A stretch of DNA of 64,000 bases from Amblyomma americanum (GCF_052857255.1 NC_135502.1:157764099-157828098), one strand, 5' to 3'; numbered from the stretch's first letter, positions 32,901-47,530 are shown. Notes: generated from the letters alone by a model not told the origin. Translations and numbers: made by a program.

Positions 32901-35900
32901 GATCCCTGTTGAGGAACTTCATGCTGGAAAAGCTCCAGGTTTGAGAAACTTCCTGTTGGAGAAAGTTCATGTTAGAGAAATTCCATATTGGAGAAACTCT
33001 GTTGGAGAAACTCTATGTTGGATAAGTTCCACGCTGGAGAAGCTCGCTGTTAGAGAAACTCTATGTTAAAAAATCTCCATTTTTGGGAACTCAGCTTGAG
33101 AAATGCCATGTTGGAGAAACTCCGTGTCGCAGAATCTCCCTGTTGGAGAAACTTACTTTCAAAGAAACTCTCTGTTGGAAAAAATTTATGTTGCAGAAGA
33201 TTCCTGATGGAAGAGCTCTATGTTGAAGAAAATGCATGGCGCAGAAACTTCCTGTTGCTGAAACTCTATGTTGAAGAAACTCCATGTTGGTAAGACTCTC
33301 TGTTAGAGAAAATCTCTGTTGAGAAACAGCATGTTAGAGAAATTCCAGGTTGGAGACTGTTGGAGAAACTCTTTATTGGAGAATTTCGCTGCGAAGAATC
33401 TACATGTTGAAGTAGCTTCAGGTTGGAGACTATCTCGGAGAATCTTCCTGTTGGCGAATATGTATGTTGGAGAAACTCTGTTGAACAAACACCCTTTTCG
33501 AGAAACTTCCGGTTAGAGAAACTCTATGTTGGTGAAACTCCCTGTTGGAGAAATTCGCTGCTGGATAAACTCCATACTAGAGAAACTTCCAATTAGAGAA
33601 AATTCATGTTGGATAAACACCAAATTAGAGAAATTTTATGCGGGAGAATCTCGCTGTTGCAAAAACTCCAAGTTGGAGAAACTCCATGTTGCAGAAGCTC
33701 CCGGTTGAGGAACTCCATGCTGACGAACCTCCAGGTTGGAGAAACTCTGTTGTAGGAGCTCCCTGTTTCGAAATTCCTGTTGGAGAAACACCCTGTTGGA
33801 GGAACTCTATGCTGGAGCAAATCGTTGTAGGAACTCCTTGCTGGAGAAACTCCAGTTTGAGGAACTCCCTGTTGGAGAAATTCGATGTTGGAAAACTCCG
33901 CGTTGAAGCCACTCCATGTTGGAGAAACTCCATGTTGTAGAATGTTCCTGTTGCGGAATCTTCCTTTCGGAGAAACTTCCTGTTGAGGAACTCTATATTA
34001 GAGAAACTCTTAGGTGAAGAAACTCCCTGTTGAATAAACTCAATGTTGGAAAAACTCCCTGTTGAACAAACACCCTTTTCGGGAAACTTTCTGTTAGAGA
34101 AACTATATTGGAGAAAAATCTTGTTGGAGAAATTCGCTGTTGGAGGAACTCCGTTTTGGAGAAACTTCATGCTGTAGACGCTCCCTGTTAGAGAAACTCT
34201 ATGTTTTAGAGACTCCATGCCGGAGAAGCTCAAGGTTGGAGAAAGTCCCTTTTGTAGAAACTTTCTGCTTGAGAAACTAGATGTTGGGGATACTCCGTGT
34301 TGGAGATTAATTTTGTTGGAGAAGCAATGTTTCAGAAACTCTCTGTTGGATAAACTCCCTTTTTGAAACTGCAAGTTGGAGAAACTTCATGTTGTAGAAA
34401 CACCCTGTTGAAAAAACACTATGCTGAAGAAATTTACTGTTCGAAACACTACCTGTTGGATAAACTCCTTGCCGGAGAAATTTCCTGTTCGAGACATTTC
34501 ATGTTTGAGAAACTCCCTGTTGAAAAAACTGCCTGTTGAGAAACTCCATGTTGGAGAAATTGATGTTGTAGAAACTTCCTGTTGGAGAGACTCCTTGTTG
34601 TAGAAATTCTTTATTGGAGACACTCTCTGTTGAAGAAACTTGGTGTTGGATAAATTCCCCGTTGGAGAAGCTCCCTCTTAGAGAAACTTCATGTTGCAGA
34701 ATCTCCCTGATGGAGAAGCTCCCTGCTTGAGAAATTCCATTTTGGGGAAACTCCATGTCGCAGAATCGCCCTGTTGGAGAAACTCCGTTTTGAAGAAATT
34801 TCCCGTTGGAAAACTTTATTTTGGAGAACATAATTCTTGGAGAAACTCCAAGTTGGAGAAAATTCCTGGTGCACAAACTTCGAGTTGGTGAAACTCCATG
34901 TTGAAGAAACTCCATGTTGGAGAAACTCCCTGTTGGAGAAAATCCCTGTTGAGAAACTAGACGTCGGAGAATCTCTAGGTTGGCGATTTTGTTGGAGAAA
35001 CTTTCGGTTGGAGAAACTCTGTTGCAGAATTTCTCTATTAAGAAGCTTCATGTTGAAGAAGCTCCAGGTTGGAGACTATGTTGAAGAAACTCCCTGTTGA
35101 TGAAAATTGATGTTGGAGAAACTCCCTGTTTGACAAACACTCTTTTCGAGAAAACTCCGGTTAGAGAAACTGTGTTGGAGAAACTTCCTCTTGGAGAATT
35201 TCGCTCTGGAGAAACTCTATATTGTAGAAACTTCCTATTGTAGAAACTCCATGTTGAATAAACACCACGTTGGAGAAACTTCCTTTTGAAGAAACTCCAT
35301 GTTGGATAAACTCCACCTTTGAGAAACTACCTTTTGACGAAACTCTACGTTGTAGAAGCTCCCTGTTAGAGAAACGTCATGTTGAAGAAACTCTATTTTG
35401 CAGAAACTCCTTGTTGGAGAAAATCAAGTTGTAGAACCTCCCTGTTGGCGAATCTCCCTGTTGGAGAGGGACCCTGTTGGAGAAATTCCATATTGGAGAA
35501 ACTCTTTGCTGGAGAACCTCCGTTTTGGATAAATTCCACGATGGAGAAGCTCCCTGTTAGAAACTTCATGTTGCAGAATCTCCCTGTTGGAGAAACTCTC
35601 TTTCCTTAGAAATTCTATGTTGTGGAAACTCTATGTTGCAGAAGCTCCTGTTGGAGAAACTCCCTGTTGAGGAACTCCATGCTGGAGAAGCCCCAGGTTG
35701 GAGAAACTTCATGCTGGAGAAAATCTCTGAGACACCTCATGTTTGAGAAACTTCCTGTTGAAAAAGCTCCCTTTTGAGAAACTGTATGCAGCAGAAACTC
35801 CAGGTTGGAGAAACTCAATATTGGAGAAACTCTCTGCTGGAGAAACTCCATATTGGAGAAACTCTCTGCTGGAGAAACTCCATGTTGGATAAATTCTACG

Positions 35901-36899
35901 ATAGAGAAGCTCCCTGTTAGAGACTTCATGTTGCAGCATCTCTCTGTTGGAGAAACTCCCTGCTTGAGAAATGCTATGTTGGTGAACTCCATGTTGCAGA
36001 AGCTCCCTGTTGGAGAAACTCTCTGTTGAGGAACTCCATGCTGGAGAAGCCCGAGGTTGGAGAAACTTCATGCTATAGAAAATCTCTGCTTGAGACACTT
36101 CATGTTTGAGAGATTTCCTGTTGAAAACTCCCTTTTGGAGAAACCTCATGTTGAAGAAACTCCCTGTTGGATTAACTCCATATTGGAGAAACTTCAATTT
36201 GGATAAACCCCACCTTGGCGAAACACCCTTTTGGCGAAAATCTAAGTAGGAGAACCTCCCTGTTAGAGAAACTTCATGTTGAAGAAACTGAATTTTGCAG
36301 AAACTCCCTGTTGGAGAAAATTTCTGTTGAGGAACTTAATGCTGGAGAAGCTCCTGGTTTGAGAAACTCAATGTTGAAGAAACTCCATGCTAGACAAAGT
36401 TCCTGTTCGAGACATTTCATGTTTGAGGAACTCCCTGTTGAAGAAACTGCCTGTTGAGAAACTCCATGCTGGAGTAACTTCAGGTTGGAGAAACTCCCTG
36501 TTTGAGAAACCCGATGTTGGATAAACTCAAGTTGTAGAATCTCCCTATTGGCGAATCTCCCTGTTGGAGCGAGACCCTGTTGAAGAAACTCCATATTGGA
36601 GAAACCCTTTGCTGGAGAAGCTCCCTGTTAAAGGTTTCATGTTGCAGAATCTCCGTGTTGGAGAAACTCTCTGCTTGAGATATTCCATGTTGGGAAAACT
36701 TCATGTTGCAGAAGCTCCCTGTCGGAGAAACTCACTGTTGATGAACTCCATGCTGGAGAAGCTCCAGGTTGGAGAAACTCCTTGTTGGAGAAACTTCATG
36801 CTGGAGAAAATCTCTGAGACACTTCATGTTTGAGAATCTTCCTGTTGAAAAAACTCCCTGCTGGAGAAACCATGTTGGAGAAACTCTCTGTTGGAGAAA

Positions 36900-39800
36900 C
36901 TTAATATTAGAGAAACTCTATTTCGGATAAACTCCACATCAGAGAAACACCCTTTTGGCGAAACTCTATGTAGAAGCTCCCTGTTAGAGAAACTTCATTT
37001 TGAAGAAACTGAATTTTGCAGAAACTCTCTGTTGGAGAAATTTCCTGTTGAGGAACTCCATGCTGTAGATGCTCCAGGTTGGAGAAACTTCCTGTTGGCG
37101 AAACTTCATGCTGGAGAAATTCCCTTTTTAGACACTTCATGCTTGAGAATCTCCCTGTTGAAGAAACTGCCTGTTGAGAAACCCCATGGTGGAAAAACTT
37201 TCTGTTGGAAAAATTCATGTTGTAGAATCTCCCTGTTGACGAATCTTCATGTTGGAGAGACTCCCTGTCGGAGAAATTCTATAATAAAGAAAATTTGTTG
37301 GAGAAACTCCATGTTGGATAAATTCCATGTTGGAGAAGCTCCCTGTTAGGAAAAGTCTTTGTTTGAAAACCTCCCTCTTGAAGAAACTTCCTGTTGGAAA
37401 AACTCTATGATGGAGAAAATTTCTGTTGGAGAAACTTCATGTTGGAGTAAATCCCTGGTGCAGAATCTTCCTTTTGGTGAAACTGCATGTTGAAGAAAAT
37501 CTATGTTAGAGACAGTCCCTGTTGGAGAAATTCCCTGTTAAGAAGCTTCATGTTGCAGAAAGTCTAGGTTGCAGACTATGTTGGAGAAACTCCCTGTTGG
37601 CGAAAGTCCTTGCTGGAGAAACTTCCTATTGGACAAACACCCTTTCGAGAAACATCGTCTTCGAGAAACTTTATGTTGGCGAAACTCTCTGTTAGAGATA
37701 TTCGGTGCTGGAGAAACTCCATTCCGGAGAAACTTCCTATCGGAGAAACTCCATCTTAAATAAATACCACGTTGGAGAAATCGCTTTTTGAGAAATTTCG
37801 TTTGGGAGAATCCCGCTGTTAGAAAAACTCCAAGTTGAAAAAACTCCTTGTTGTGGAACTCCATGCTGACGAACCCCCCGGTTAGAGAAAATCTGCTAGA
37901 GGAACTCCCTCTTGGAGAAACTCCGGTTGAAGAAACTCTGTGTTAGAAGAACTCCATGCTGGAGCAAATCCTTGTAGGAAAAACTCCTCGCCGGCGAAAT
38001 TCCCTGTTCGAGATACTTCATGTTTTAGAAACTCCATTTTGAAGAAAATTCCTGTTGCGAAACTCTATGCTGGAGAAACTCCAGGTTTTTAAAACTTCCT
38101 GTTGGAGAAACTTGTGTTGGAAATTATCACTGTCGGGAAAACTGTTCCATAAACTCTGTGTTGGAGAAACCCTCTGTTTTAGAAACTCCAGGTTAGAGAA
38201 ACTTCATGTTGGAGAAACATCCTGTTGGAAAAACTCCCTATTGAGGAATTCCATGCTCTAGAAGCTCCAGGTTGGAGAATCTCCAAGACAGGGAACTCTC
38301 TGCTTGAGAATTTCTATGTTGGAGAACTTCATGTCCCAGAATCTCCCTGTTGGAGAAACTCTTTGAAGAAACTCTGTTGGAAAAACTCTATGTATGAGAA
38401 AAATCCTGTTGGAGGAACTCCATGTTGGAGAAAGTTTTGGCACAGAAACTTCCTGTTGGTGAAAGTCTATGTTGAAACTTCATACTGGAGAGACTGCCTG
38501 TGGAGAAAATTCCTGTTGAGAAACTTTATGTAGGAGAAACTCCAGGTTGGAGACTTTGTTGGAGAAACTTCCTGTTGGCGAAAACATGTTGGAGAGACTC
38601 CCTGTTGGACAAACGCCCTTTTCGAGAAACTTCCTTTTAGAGAAATTCTCTGTTGAAGATTCCCCGATTGAGATTCTCCATGTTGGAGAAACTCCAGGCT
38701 GTAGACTATGTCAGAGCAACTTCCTGTTGGTGAAATCCTATGATGGACAACCTTCCTGTTGGACAAACACCCCTTTAGAGAAACTTCCTGTTAGAAAAAC
38801 AAAGTTGAAGAAACTCCCTGTTGGAGAAATTCGCTGCTGGAGAACCTCCATATCGGAGAAACTCCCTTAGGAGAAACACCATGTTGGATAAACACCACGT
38901 TGAAGAAAGTCCCTTTTGGAGAAACTTCATGCGGGCGAATCTGGGGGCGAACCGGGCGAACCGTGTTGCAGAAGTTTACTGTTGAAGAAACTCTCTGTTG
39001 AGGAATTTCATGATGGCGAATGTCCAGTTTAGAGAAACTCTGTTGGAGTGAATCCCTGTTGGAGAAACTCCAGTTGGAAAACTCCCTTTTGGAGGAATTA
39101 AAGTTGGAGAAAATATTTGTTGCAGAAACGCCGTGTAGGAGAAGTTACATGCTGTAGAAATTCTCTATTCGAGACATTTCATGTTTGAGAAACTCTGTTG
39201 AGAAACTCCATGCTGGAGAAACTCAAGGTTGGAGAAAGAATGTGATAGAGAAACACCGTTGTTGGAGAAACTTTCTGTTGGAGAAACCGGAGTTGGAGAA
39301 CCTTCATGTTAGAGATTCTCCCTGTTCCAGAAACTATGTTGCAGAAACTCTCTGTTGGAGAAACTTTCTTTTTTGAAACTCCAGGTTGGAGAAACATCAC
39401 TTTGGAGAAACACCCTTTTGAAAACACTCCATGCTGGAGAAATTTCCTGTTCGAGACACTGTCTGTTGGAGAAACTCCATGCCAGAGAAATTTCCTGTTC
39501 GAGACACTTCATGTTTGAGAAACTCCCTGTTGAAGAAACTCCCTGTTGAGAAACTCTATGTTGGAGAAATTCCATGTTGGAGGAAATCCATATTGATGAA
39601 AATCTCTGTTGGAGAAACAACATGTTGAATAAACTCCACGCTGGAGAAACTCCATGTTGCATAAACACTACGTTGGACGAACTCGTTTTTGGAGAAACTT
39701 CATGCTGGAGATGCTCCAGTTTATAAAAACTCTGTTTTAGAACCTTCATGCTTGAGAAAGTCTCTGAGAGACTTCATGTTTGACAAACTTCCTGTTGAAG

Positions 39801-42200
39801 AAACTTGCTGTTGAGAAATTTCATGCTAGAGAAACTACAGGTTGGAGAAATTTCCGGTTGGAGAAAGTTCATGTTCGGCAAACTCTCTGTTGGAGAATCT
39901 CCCTGTCGGAGAAACTCCCTTTTGGAGAAACTCCATATTGAAGAAACTCAATGTTGGAGAAACTCTATGCTTTAGAATTTTCCTGTTCGAGACACTTCAT
40001 GTTTGAGAAACTAACTGTTGAAGAAACTGCCTGTCAAGAAACTCCATGCTGGAGAAAGTCTATGTTGGAGAAATTCATGTAGACTCTCTCTGTTGGCGAA
40101 TCTCTCTGTTGGAGAGACTCCCTGTTGGAGAAATTCCATATTTGAGAAAATCTTTGTTCAAGAAACTCCAAGTTAGACAAATTACACGCTATAGAAGCTC
40201 CCTGTTAGAAAAAGTCCATGTTGGAAAATCTCCCTTTTGAAGAAACTCTCTGTTGGAAAAAGTCTATGTTGGAGGAAATTCCTGTTGGAAGACCTCCATT
40301 TTGGAGAAGTTTCCTGGCGCAGAAACTTCCTGTTGGTGGAACTCTATGTTGAAGAAACTCCATGTTTGAGAGACTCTCTGTTAGAAAATATACCTGTTGA
40401 GAAACTTCATGTTTGAGAAACTCCCGGTTGGAGACTTTGTTGGAGAAACTTTCTGTTGGCGAAAATCCATGTTGGAGAAAATCCCTGTTGGACAAACACC
40501 ATTTTTCGAGAACCTTCCAGTTAGAGAAACTCCCTGTTGGAGAAACTCGCTGTTGGGGAAATTTCATATTAGAGAAACTTCCTATTGGAGAGTATCCATG
40601 TTGGATAAACACTACGGTAGAGAAACTCTTTTTTGGAGAAACTTTATGTTGTAGAAACTGAATTTTGTAGAAACTCCCTGTTGGAGAAAATTCCTGTTGT
40701 GGAACTTCATGCTGTAGATGCTGCAGGTTTTAGAAACTCCCTGTTGGAGAAACTCCATGCTGGAGAAATTCCCTGTTTGAGACACTTCATGTTTGAGAAT
40801 CTCCCTGTTGAAGAAACTGCCTGTAGAGAAACCCCATGGTGGAAAAACTTCCTGTTGGAGAAATTCATGTTGTAGAATCCCCCTGTTGACGAATCTTCCT
40901 GTTGGAGAGACTCCCTGTTGGAGAATTTCTATATTAAAGAAAATATATTGGAGAAACTCCATGTTGTATAAATTCCATGTTGCAGGCGCTCCCTGTTATG
41001 GAAAGTCCTTGTTTGAAAAACTCCGTCTTGAAGAAACTTCCTGCCTGTTGGAAAAACTCTGTTGGAGAAAATTTTTGTTGGAGAAACTCTATGTTGGAGT
41101 AAATCCCTGGTGCAGAAACTTCCTGTTGGTGAAACTGCATGTTGAAGAAACTCTATGTTGGAGACAATCCCTGTTGGAGAAAATTCCTGTTGAGAAACTT
41201 CATGTTGCAGAAAGTCCAGGTTGGAGACTATGTTAGTGAAACTCCGTGTTGGCGAAAATCCATGTTGAAGAAACTTCCTGTTGGACAAACACCCTTTCGA
41301 GAAACTTCGTTTTCGAGAAACTCTATGTTGGCGAAACTCTCTGTTAGAGATAATCGGTGCTGGAGAAACTCCATTCCGGAGAAACTCCCTATTGGAGAAA
41401 CTCCATGTTAAATAAACACCACGTTGGAGAAAATCCCTTTTGGAGAAATTTCATGCGGAAGAATCCTGCTGTTAGAAAAACTCGAAGTTGAAGAAACTCC
41501 TCGTTGCGGAAATCCATGCTGACGAACCTCCAGGTTAGAGAAACTCTGTTGGAGGAACTCCCTCTTCGAGAAACTCCAGTTGAAAAAACTCTGTGTTGGA
41601 AGAACTCTATGCTGGAGCAAATCCTTGTAGGAAAAACTCCTTGCCGGCAAAATTCTCTGTTCGAGATATTTCATGTGTTAGAAACTCCCTTTTGAAAAAA
41701 ATTCCTGTTGAGAAACTCCATGCTGGAGAAACTCCAGGTTGGAGAAACTCTCTGTTGGAGAAACTTCATGTTCGAGAAACTTCCTGTTGGAGAAACTAGT
41801 GTTGGAAATCATCTCTGTCGGAGAGACTGTTTCAGAAACTCTCTGTTGGAGAAACCCTCTGTTTTAGAAACTCCAGGTAAGAGAAACTTCATGTTGCAGA
41901 AACACCCTGTAGAAAAAACTCCCTATTGAGGAATTCCATGCTGGAGAAGCTCCAGGTTGGAGAACTTCTATGTTGGCGAACTCTCTGCTTGAGAAATTTC
42001 ATGTTAGAGAACCATGTCCCAGAATCTCCCTGTTGGAGAAACTCTTTGAAGAAACTCTCTGCTGGAAAAACTCTATGTATGAGAAAAATCCTGTTGGAGG
42101 AACTCCATGTTGGAGAAAATTTTTGGCACAGAAAATTCCTGTTGGTGAAAGTCTATGTTGAAGAAACTTCATGCTGGAGAGACTGCCTGTTGGAGAAAAT
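36900..42200. repeat. intra-array duplication, offset about 3.65 kb
   Basis: Unit order in 36900-38520 matches 40560-42200. Paired landmarks: the GAAACTGAATTTTG block at 37006 and 40658; GTAAATCCCTGGTGCAGAA at 37447 and 41099; the GGAGCAAATCCTTGTAGG block at about 37962 and 41612. Offsets of 3650-3652 bp are constant over more than 1 kb with scattered substitutions. Confidence 0.75.
38933..38962. repeat. non-canonical GC-rich patch in the array
   Basis: The 16-bp rhythm is broken by GGGGGCGAACCGGGCGAACC, containing two GGGCGAACC copies. It is the only clearly foreign-looking short patch noticed apart from the LINE insertion. It may derive from GGGCGAATC-type variants of the unit. Confidence 0.5.
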
Positions 42201-44039
42201 TCCTGTTGAGAAACCTTATGTAGGAGAAACTCCAGGTTGGAGACTGTTGGAGAAACTCTCTGTTGCAGAATTTTGATGTAGAGATTCTCCATAATGGAGA
42301 AACTCCAGGTTGGAGACTATGTCGGAGAAACTTCCTGTTGGCGAAAATTATGTTGGAGAGATTCCCTGTTGGACAAACACCCTTTTCGAGAAACATCCTG
42401 TTAGAGAAACTCTATGTTGGAGAAACACGCTATTAGAGAAAGTCCATGTTCTATAAACACCACGTTGGAGAAACTCCCTTTTGGAGAAACTTCATGCGGG
42501 AGAATCTCCCTGTTAGAAAAACTCCATGTTGCATGTCTTAGAAAAAACTCCATGTTGCAGAAGCACCCTGAAGGAGAAACTCACTGTTGAGGAACTCCAT
42601 GCTGACAAAACTCCAGGTTGGAGAAACTCTGCTGGAGGAACTCCCTGTTGGAGAAACTCCATGCTGGAGCAAAGCCTTTTAGGAGAATCTCCTTGCTGGA
42701 GAAATTCTCTCTTCGAGACACTTGATGTTTGAGAAACTCTCTTTTTGAAAAAACTTCCTGTTGAGAACATTTATGCTGGAGAAAGTCCAGTTTGGGGAAA
42801 TCACGGTTGGAGAAATTTTGTGTTGGAGAAACTCGCTGTTAGAGGAACTACATGATGAAGAAACTCACAGTTGGATAAATTTCATGTTGCAGAAACTCCC
42901 ACTTGGGAGAAACTCTATGTTTGGAGAACCGCCATGTTGGTGATTCTATATTGCAGAAACTTCATTTTGAAAAACTCTCTGTTGGAGAAAATCTTGTTTG
43001 GAGAAACTTCCTGTTGAGAAGCTCCATGTTGGAGGATATCCCTGGTGGGTAAATTTCATATTTGAGAAACTCACTCTTGAAGAAACACTCTGTTGAAAAA
43101 CTCCACACTGGAGAAACTTTATGCTGGCAAAACCCCATGCTGGAAAAACTCCACGTTGCAGAATGTTCCTGTTTTAAAAACTCTATGTTGGAGAATCTCC
43201 ATATTAGAGAAACACCACGATGGAGAAACTTCATGTTGGATAAACTCCACATTGGAGAAACTGTCTGTTGGAGACGCTATGTTGAAGAAACTCCATGGTG
43301 CAGAAACTCCATGTTGCAGAAACTCTCCATTGGAGATACTCCATGTTTGAGAATCTCCCTGTTGGAGAAACTCCATGGTGGAGAAACTCTCTGTTCGAGA
43401 AACTCTATGCTGAAGAAACTCCATGTTGGAGAAACTTCATTTCAGATAAACAGCAAGTTTGATAAGCTTCCTGTGGAGAAATATTATGGCGGAAAACACA
43501 ATGTTCCAGGAACTCCTTGTTGAGAACCACCCTCTTGGAGAAAACATGTGTTGGACAAACTCCATGTTGCAGAAGCTCCCTGTTGGATAAAATCTATGTT
43601 TGAGAAAGTTTCTGTTGGAGATACTCTATGTTAAAGAAAGTCCCTGTTGGAGCAACGTTCTGATAGAGAAACTGCCTGTAAGAGAAAATCCCCGTTGGCG
43701 AAACGCCCTCTTGGAGAAACTCCATGTTGGAGCATGTCCTTGTTTGAAAACACAATGTTGGAGAAACTCCCCGTTGACGCAAACTCCCTATTGATAAAAT
43801 CCATGCTGGAGAAACTCTATGCTGGAAAAGTACACATTAGAGAATCTTCCTGTTGGAGAAACCCCATGTTAGATACACTTCATGTTTGAGAAACTCTCCG
43901 TTGACTAAATTCTTGTTGAGAAACTTCATGCTAGACAAAGTCTATGCTGGAGAAACTCCAAGTTGGAGGATCTCTCCCTAGAGAAATTGCAAGTTGGATA
44001 AACTCCGCGTTTGAGAAATTCTCTTTTGGAGAAATTCCA

Positions 44040-46390
44040 CGTTGAAGAAGTTCTCTGTTAGAGAAACGTCATGGTGGAGATACTTCATGTCGCAGAAAGC
44101 CTAAGTTGGACAGACACCCTGTTGGAGAAACTGCATGTTCAAGAAATTGTCTGTTTATAAACTTCCTGCTGGAGGAGCTCCTGGTTGGGGAAACTTTATG
44201 TTACAGAAATGGCCTGTTGGAGATATTTCGTGTTAGAGATGCTCCATGTTTGAGAAGCTCTCTGTTGGAGAAACTTCATGTTGAAGAAACTCGATGTTGG
44301 AGAAACTTACTGCTCGACAAACTCTCTGTTGGACAAACTTCATGTTGGAGAAACTCCTGCTTGGACTAACTCCATTTTAGAGAAACTTCCTGTTAGAGAA
44401 ACTCAATGTTAGAAATCTATGTTAGAGGAACATCCTGTTGGATAATCTCCCTGTTAGAGAAACTCGATGTTGGTGAAACTCGCGGTTGGAGCAACTTCAT
44501 GTTTCAGAAACTTTGTGCTGGAGAAACTCTCTTTCAGAGAAACTATGTTTGAGAAACTCCATGTTGAAGCAACTCCTTGTTAGAGAAACTCCATTTTGAA
44601 GAAAGCCCATGGTGGAGGATGTCCATGTCGCAGAAACCCCTCTTTGAGAAACTCTCTGTTCGAGAAAGTCTGTAGACAAACTCCCTGTTGGAGAAACTGA
44701 CTTTTGGAGAAACTTGCTGTTCTGGCTCCCTATCGGAGAGACTTTATTTTGAAGAAACTCTCTTTTGGAGGAACTCCTGTTGGCGAAACTCACTGATAGA
44801 GAAAATTCATTTTGAAGAAAGTCCCTGTTGGAGAAACTCCATGCAGCAGAAATTCTCTGCTGGAGAAAAACTCCTGTTGGAGAAACTCCCTGTTTGTCAA
44901 ACTCCCTGTCGGTGAAGCTCCTGGGTGTAGAAACTCCATTTTGAAGAAACTCTGTTGAACAATCTCTATGTTGAAAAACACTTTGTTGGAAAACTTTTTT
45001 GGAGATACGCCATGTTAGAGAAATGCACGGTTGGAGAAACTCTCCGTTAGAGAAATTTCATGTTAGAGAAAATCCCTGTCGGAGAAACCATTTGTTGTAG
45101 AAACTCCATTCTGGAGTTGTTGGAGAAAATACATGTAGGAGAAACTCCATGGTATGGACACTTCATGTTTGAGAAACTCCCTGTTTGAAGGAAACTACCT
45201 GTTGAGAAACTTCATGCTTGAGAAACTAAATGTTACAGAATCCCTCTGTTGGAGAAACTCTCTGTTGGATACACTCCACTATGGAGAAACTGTATTGGAG
45301 AAACTCCATGTTGGAGAAGCTCCCTGTTGGAGAAACTCTCTGTTAGAGAAACTTCTGTTAGATCAACATCATGTCGGAGAAACCCAATGCTGGAGAAACT
45401 CAGAGAAACTCCCTGTTGAATAATCTGCCTGTTGATAGACTCAATGCTGGCGTAGTCCTTGTTGGATAAACTTCATGTTGGAGAAACTCCGTGTTGGAGA
45501 AACTGAATGTTGGAGATATTCCATGGTAGAGAAACTCCCTGCTGCACAAACTCTCTCTTCGAGAAACCCTGTTAGAGAAACTCCCTCTTTGGAAAAGCCC
45601 TGTTCAAGAAACTCCATCTTGGAGCATAAGTTTCTTGGAGAAACTCCTTGTTGGAGAAACTCCCGGATAGGGACACTTCATGTTTCAGAAACTAACTGTT
45701 GAAGAAAGTGTGTTGAGAAATACCATGCTGCACAAACTCCATTTTGGATACTCTATGTTGGAGAAACGCCATCTTGGAGAAACTGCATGTTGGACATATT
45801 CCATGTTAGAGAAACTCCCTGTTGGAGAAACTCGCTGTTGAAGAAACTCCCTGTTCACAAACTCCACGTTGGAGAATCTCACTCTTCAAGGAACACCCTG
45901 TTGGATAAACTCCACGTTGGAGCAACTCCATTTTGGAGAAACTCCAGGTTAGAGAAGCTCCCCGTAAGAGGAAGTTCATGTTGGAAAAAATCTATGTTAC
46001 AGTAACTTCCTGATGGAGCAACGCCATCTTCGAGGAACTCACTGCTTTTCAAACTATGTTTGTAGAAACTTCATGTTGGAGAAACACCATGCTGGAGGAG
46101 CTTCATGATGCCGAAACCCCCTGTTGAAGAAACTCCATGCTGCACAAACTCCCTGTTGGAGAAACTTCGTTTTGGAGAAACTTCATTATGGAGAATCTTC
46201 CTTTCAGAGAAACTGCAAGTTTGATAGGCTTCCTGTTGGAGAAACTGCATGTTGGAGAAAATTCATGTCGACGAAACTCTCCATTGGAGAAACTTTCTGT
46301 TAGAGAGACACTATTTTGGAGAAACTCCATGGTGGAGAAACTCCAATTTACAAGAACTCCCTGTTGAGAAACTCCCTATTGCAGATACTT
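44040..46390. repeat. 2.3-kb block duplicated at the array's right end (copy A)
   Basis: This block corresponds, unit for unit in many places, to 60480-62815, about 16.4 kb away. Shared landmarks: GAGCAACTTCATGTTTCAG at 44493 and 60957; the CCACTATGGAGAAACTGTAT block near 45275 and 61668; the CAGAGAAACTGCAAGTTTGA block near 46205 and 62635; CTCCCTGTTGAGAAACTCC just before each right end. Confidence 0.75.
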
Positions 46391-46839
46391 CCTTTTAGAA
46401 AAACACGTTGTTGAAGCTCCCTGTCGGAGAGACTTCATGTTTGAGAAACTCTCTATTGGAGAAACTCCATTTGATAGAATGTCCCTCTTGGTGAAACTCC
46501 ATGTTTCAGAAACTGCCTGCTGTAGAAAATTCCTGTTGGAGAAACTCTCTCTTGGACAAACTCCCTGTTGAACTAACTCCATGTTGAAGAATCTCTATGT
46601 TGGAGAACCTCTATGTTGTAGAAAATTTGCTTGAGAAGCTTCCTGTTGGAGAAACTCTTTGTTGAAGAAACTCCCTGTTGGATAAATTTCATGTTGCAAA
46701 ACTCTCTCTTTGGGAAAAGCCATGTTTGTGAAACTCTATGTTGCAGAAACTTCATGTTGAAGAAACTGCCTGTTGGAGAAACTCTGTTTGAGAAGCTCCT
46801 GTTGGACAAACACCCTGTTGGATAAATTACATGTTGGAG

Positions 46840-47530
46840 AAACTCCCTGTTCGAGAAACTCTATTTTGGTGAAACACTTTGTAAGAGATGCTCCCTGTTG
46901 AAGAAATGCCCTGTTGGAAAAATTTCCCGTTTGAGAAACTTACTGTTGAAGAATCTTCTTGCTGCAAAACTGCACTGTGGAGAAACTCTATGCTATCGAA
47001 ACTCCATGTTGGTGAATCTCCAGATTGGCGAAACACTGTGTTGGAGAAACTCTGTTGAAGAAACTTCCCGCTGGAGAAACTCCATGTTGGAGCAAATGTC
47101 TGTTCGAGGAACTCTCTGTTGCAGGAACTGCCTGTTAACGAAATAGCTTGTTGGAAAAATTTTATCTTGTAGAATATTGCTGTTGAAGAAACTGCGTTTT
47201 GGAGAAACTCCCTTTTGCAGGAACTCCATGTTGAAGAAACTTACTGTTGGAACAATTTCATGTTGCAGAAACTCTCTGTTGGAGAAACTCCATGTTTGGA
47301 GAAACACCATGCTGGTGAAACACTATTTTGGAGAAACTTCTTGTTAAATAAACTCCCTGTTCGAGAAACTCTATTTTGGTGAAACTCTTTGTAGGAGACG
47401 CTCCCTGTTGAAGAAAGTCCCTGTTGGAAAAATTTCGTGTTTGAGAAACTCACTGTTGAAGAAACTTCTTGTTGAAAAACTGGACTGTGGAGAAACTCTA
47501 TACTATCGAAACTCCATGTTGGAGAATATC
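46840..47530. repeat. local duplication inside the array, offset about 510 bp
   Basis: 46847-47030 and 47357-47540 share the same rare variants in order (CTGTTCGAGAAACTCTATTTT, then AAGAAATTT-like changes and TATCGAAACTCCATGTTGG). The offset of about 510 bp equals about 32 basic units. Confidence 0.7.
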
